Origin: Corallococcus sp. EGB
GTDB taxonomy: Bacteria > Myxococcota > Myxococcia > Myxococcales > Myxococcaceae
Assembly (NCBI RefSeq): GCF_019968905.1
Contig: NZ_CP079946.1
Span: 2,170,001 to 2,234,000 of the forward strand
DNA length: 64,000 bases
Reading direction: 5' to 3'
The notes under the pieces were generated by a model. It made no database searches. It worked only from the letters and a program-made list of their open reading frames with translations, and was not told the DNA's origin. This document shows, in pieces, positions 62,085-64,000 of this stretch; position 1 is the stretch's first letter; every line of letters starts with the position of its first letter. The translations under genes and the position numbers were made by a program.

Positions 62085-63593
62085 ATGGCTGCGCCCATTC
62101 GATACATTTTCGTCCTGATGATGGAGAATCGTTCGTTCGACCATATGTTGGGGTTCTCGGGTATCTCGGGCACTGACGCGGAGACCGGCCAGCAAACGCT
62201 GCTCAACGGCCTGACCGGAAACGAGTTCAACACCTTCGATAAAGTCCGGTATCCGGTGAGCAGCCCCGCGGACTACGTGATGCCCGTGGGGCCCCATCAC
62301 GACTTCCCGGACGTGTTCCTACAGCTCACGGGGCGTGACTTGACGCCGCAGGACGAGCCCGTCATGCATTATCCCGAAATCAAGATGTCGGGCTTCGTCG
62401 AGAGCTATGTCGCCGCGGCGAGGGCGGCGAATTTCAAGGATGGGTCGTATGACCCGGGCGAGGTCATGAAGTGCTATGCCCCTGAGCAGCTTCCGGTGCT
62501 CAACGCGCTCGCCCGGGAGTTCGCCGTCTGCGACCAGTGGTTCTCCTCCCTTCCAGGCCCCACCTGGCCCAACCGGTTCTTCGTGAACGCGGCGACGGCC
62601 GGCGGACTCGACCACAGCCCCAACCTCGAGGAGACCCTTGAATGGGAAAAGCACCTGGATGGTGGCTTCAGGTTCGAGAACGGCTCGCTCCTCACCACTC
62701 CGAACCTCGATTCGGTGATCTACACGGGGGACCCCCTGATTTGCATCGCGAAAGCCTGCGCCGGTGTTCGTACCTCGGAGGTCCGCCACTTTAAGGACCT
62801 CAAGCCGGACCTCCATGCGCGTCGGGTCGCCCAATACACCTTCATCGAGCCGACGTATGGAAAAGTGTGGGATGACTCCTACGCGAATGGCAATTCGCAG
62901 CATCCGCGAGACGACGTCCTGAATGGTGAGGCACTCATCAAGAAGGTCTACGAGTTCATTCGCCAATCGCCTGTTTGGGAGGAGAGCCTGCTCATCGTCA
63001 CCTGGGACGAGCATGGCGGCTTCTATGACCATGTGACGCCGCCATCGGCACCGAAGCCCGGTGACACGCGGCTGATGCCCTCGGCCGTCACCAGGTACGG
63101 GTTCCCCTTCAATCAATACGGTGTCCGGGTCCCCGCCGTCGTCATCTCGCCGTGGATCCCCAAGAATGTCATTGACCATCGACTGTACGACCACGCCTCG
63201 GTGCCGGCGACGGTCGCGGCCGCCTTTGGCCTGAAGCACATGACGCTGCGTGACACGAACGCGAACAACCTGCTGTCGCTCGCCACGTTGTCCGAGCCCA
63301 GGTCGGACTGCCCGGATGTCCTGCCGGATCCGAAGCGCCTCGCGCCCCCGCCTCGACAGGAGGCGAAGCCAGGCAAGCTCCTGGAGCCGACCGATGTGGT
63401 GACCGAAGGTCATCTGCCTGGCTTCTTGCACCTCGTGTTGCGCACCGACCTGGAACTGTCGCCACCTGCGCAGCGGCCGGAGATTCTCGCCCGGGTGCGA
63501 GCGATACGGACGCGCGCCGACGCGGAGCAATACATGCGAGAGGTCAGCGAGAAGCACGCCGCCGCCTCCTCGGGCGCTACGACGAAGTCATAG
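62085..63593 (+). CDS. Phospholipase C-type phosphoesterase
   Basis: A 502-residue enzyme of the bacterial phospholipase C (PlcN/PlcH-like) phosphoesterase family, which cleaves the phosphodiester of phospholipids. Diagnostic segments are IRYIFVLMMENRSFDHMLGF at the start, FSSLPGPTWPNRFFVNAATA, FIEPTYG and LIVTWDEHGGFYDHVTPPSA. It lacks the C-terminal DUF756 repeats of PlcH and has no evident Tat signal, so export is uncertain. The ATG at 62085 has GAGGAG 9 bases upstream, preferred over the frame beginning at 62037, which overlaps the last palindrome. Confidence 0.9.
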   Translation: MAAPIRYIFVLMMENRSFDHMLGFSGISGTDAETGQQTLLNGLTGNEFNTFDKVRYPVSSPADYVMPVGPHHDFPDVFLQLTGRDLTPQDEPVMHYPEIKMSGFVESYVAAARAANFKDGSYDPGEVMKCYAPEQLPVLNALAREFAVCDQWFSSLPGPTWPNRFFVNAATAGGLDHSPNLEETLEWEKHLDGGFRFENGSLLTTPNLDSVIYTGDPLICIAKACAGVRTSEVRHFKDLKPDLHARRVAQYTFIEPTYGKVWDDSYANGNSQHPRDDVLNGEALIKKVYEFIRQSPVWEESLLIVTWDEHGGFYDHVTPPSAPKPGDTRLMPSAVTRYGFPFNQYGVRVPAVVISPWIPKNVIDHRLYDHASVPATVAAAFGLKHMTLRDTNANNLLSLATLSEPRSDCPDVLPDPKRLAPPPRQEAKPGKLLEPTDVVTEGHLPGFLHLVLRTDLELSPPAQRPEILARVRAIRTRADAEQYMREVSEKHAAASSGATTKS

Positions 63594-63627
63594 CGGGGCG
63601 CGGCCAGACGATGACACCCGTGGACGA

Positions 63628-63656
63628 GGCACTTGGCGCGGTGTGCGCCAAGTGCC
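63628..63656. terminator. Perfect 12-bp hairpin after the phosphoesterase gene
   Basis: GGCACTTGGCGC (63628-63639) pairs with GCGCCAAGTGCC (63645-63656) around a 5-base loop, 34 bases after the stop codon. It lacks a T run, as is common for high-GC terminators. Confidence 0.6.
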
Positions 63657-63704
63657 TGTCCGCGAGGGGCACGACGGAGGCGGGCTGGTGGGCCCTGGGG
63701 GAAT

Positions 63705-63735
63705 TGACGCGTCAGCGTCCGCTATCGACGTGTCA
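63705..63735 (+). promoter_or_regulatory. Tandem palindromes TGACGCGTCA / CGACGTGTCA
   Basis: TGACGCGTCA at 63705-63714 and CGACGTGTCA at 63726-63735, 21 bases apart. They follow the terminator of the phosphoesterase gene. The next visible gene is a transposase end on the other strand, so the gene originally controlled from here may have been displaced by that insertion. Confidence 0.6.
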
Positions 63736-63793
63736 ATGCGCCCTCCATATGTCCTCCTCAAGGGGGAAGGCACAGCTTGCGTGTGTCCGCAAA

Positions 63794-64000
63794 CTAGAGC
63801 CAGAGGCGGATGGAGGCGATGAGGACCATCGCCAGGTGGTTGGCGGCGCGCTTCTCGTAGCGCGTCGCCACCCGCCGGTTCTGCTTCAAGCGATTGAAGA
63901 GGCACTCCACGCGGCAGCGCTTGCGGTAGGCCGCATGGCGGAAGGAGCGAAGGCGCGGCTGGTTGGCACGAGTGGGGATGACCGCCTGCACCCGGTGTTC
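63794..64000 (-). mobile_element. IS5-family transposase, C-terminal part, runs off the window
   Basis: The frame, open through the window end, reads VIPTRANQPRLRSFRHAAYR then KRCRVECLFNRLKQNRRVAT and RYEKRAANHLAMVLIASIRL. This is the catalytic Glu region and the end of an IS5-family DDE transposase. It belongs to a different subgroup from the element at 56509. Whether the element is complete cannot be seen. Confidence 0.85.

Overview
The window is GC-rich DNA whose gene content points to a myxobacterium of the Myxococcaceae type. The clues are many secreted lipoproteins with kelch, propeller or Cys-rich repeats, a MYXO-CTERM-like anchored protease, a secreted-type lipoxygenase, DUF4833, and dense IS relics. 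No rRNA, tRNA, CRISPR array or origin was found. It reads as an accessory region: perhaps a third of it is decayed genes and transposon debris between blocks of intact genes.

Layout. 0.4-13.5 kb: ordinary chromosomal genes (kelch lipoprotein, NAD-dependent epimerase, DHFR-type reductase, DUF4833 protein, Cys-rich secreted protein, an NmrA/DUF1772 operon divergent from an AraC regulator). They are mixed with pseudogenes of an S9 peptidase, DJ-1/PfpI, GFA, LysR and flavodoxin. 14-33 kb: a Tat-exported M23-like protein lacking one zinc ligand, then three paralogues that I call the GISG family (16.3-18.0 intact, 20.0-21.3 truncated, 27.8-32.6 with a C-terminal nuclease). They lie among relics of IS3, IS30, IS4, a chloride channel, a LytTR regulator and an AraC regulator. 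33.1-34.8 kb: a deleted IS66 element inside older IS debris. 34.8-37.8 kb: a PLP decarboxylase divergent from a MocR regulator, with two direct repeats between them. 38.4-45.0 kb: a ten-gene gas-vesicle operon on the minus strand. 45.3-47.9 kb: a PDZ protein and an apparently intact IS3 element. 48.4-63.6 kb: exported lipid-active and surface proteins (lipoxygenase, metalloprotease, Cys-rich lipoprotein, two phospholipase C-type phosphoesterases).

Working together. The gas-vesicle genes are ordered Hsp20 - Cdc48-like AAA - GvpF/L - GvpF/L - GvpA - GvpF/L - GvpG - GvpS - GvpK - GvpJ. Most joints are 4-base overlaps, so they should be translated together. A double AAA ATPase is present where the usual GvpN is missing. 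The last 16 kb may be one regulatory unit: palindromes of the form TGACRYGTCA recur in tandem at 21-22 base spacing before the lipoxygenase, before the Cys-rich lipoprotein, between the two divergent phosphoesterases, and after the second one. I know of no named regulator for this motif.

The strongest candidates for something undescribed are the 21-base-phased palindromes with their lipid-enzyme genes, the GISG family with its nuclease-tipped member, and the gas-vesicle operon with its Cdc48-like ATPase. All calls come from reading the sequence; no database search was run.
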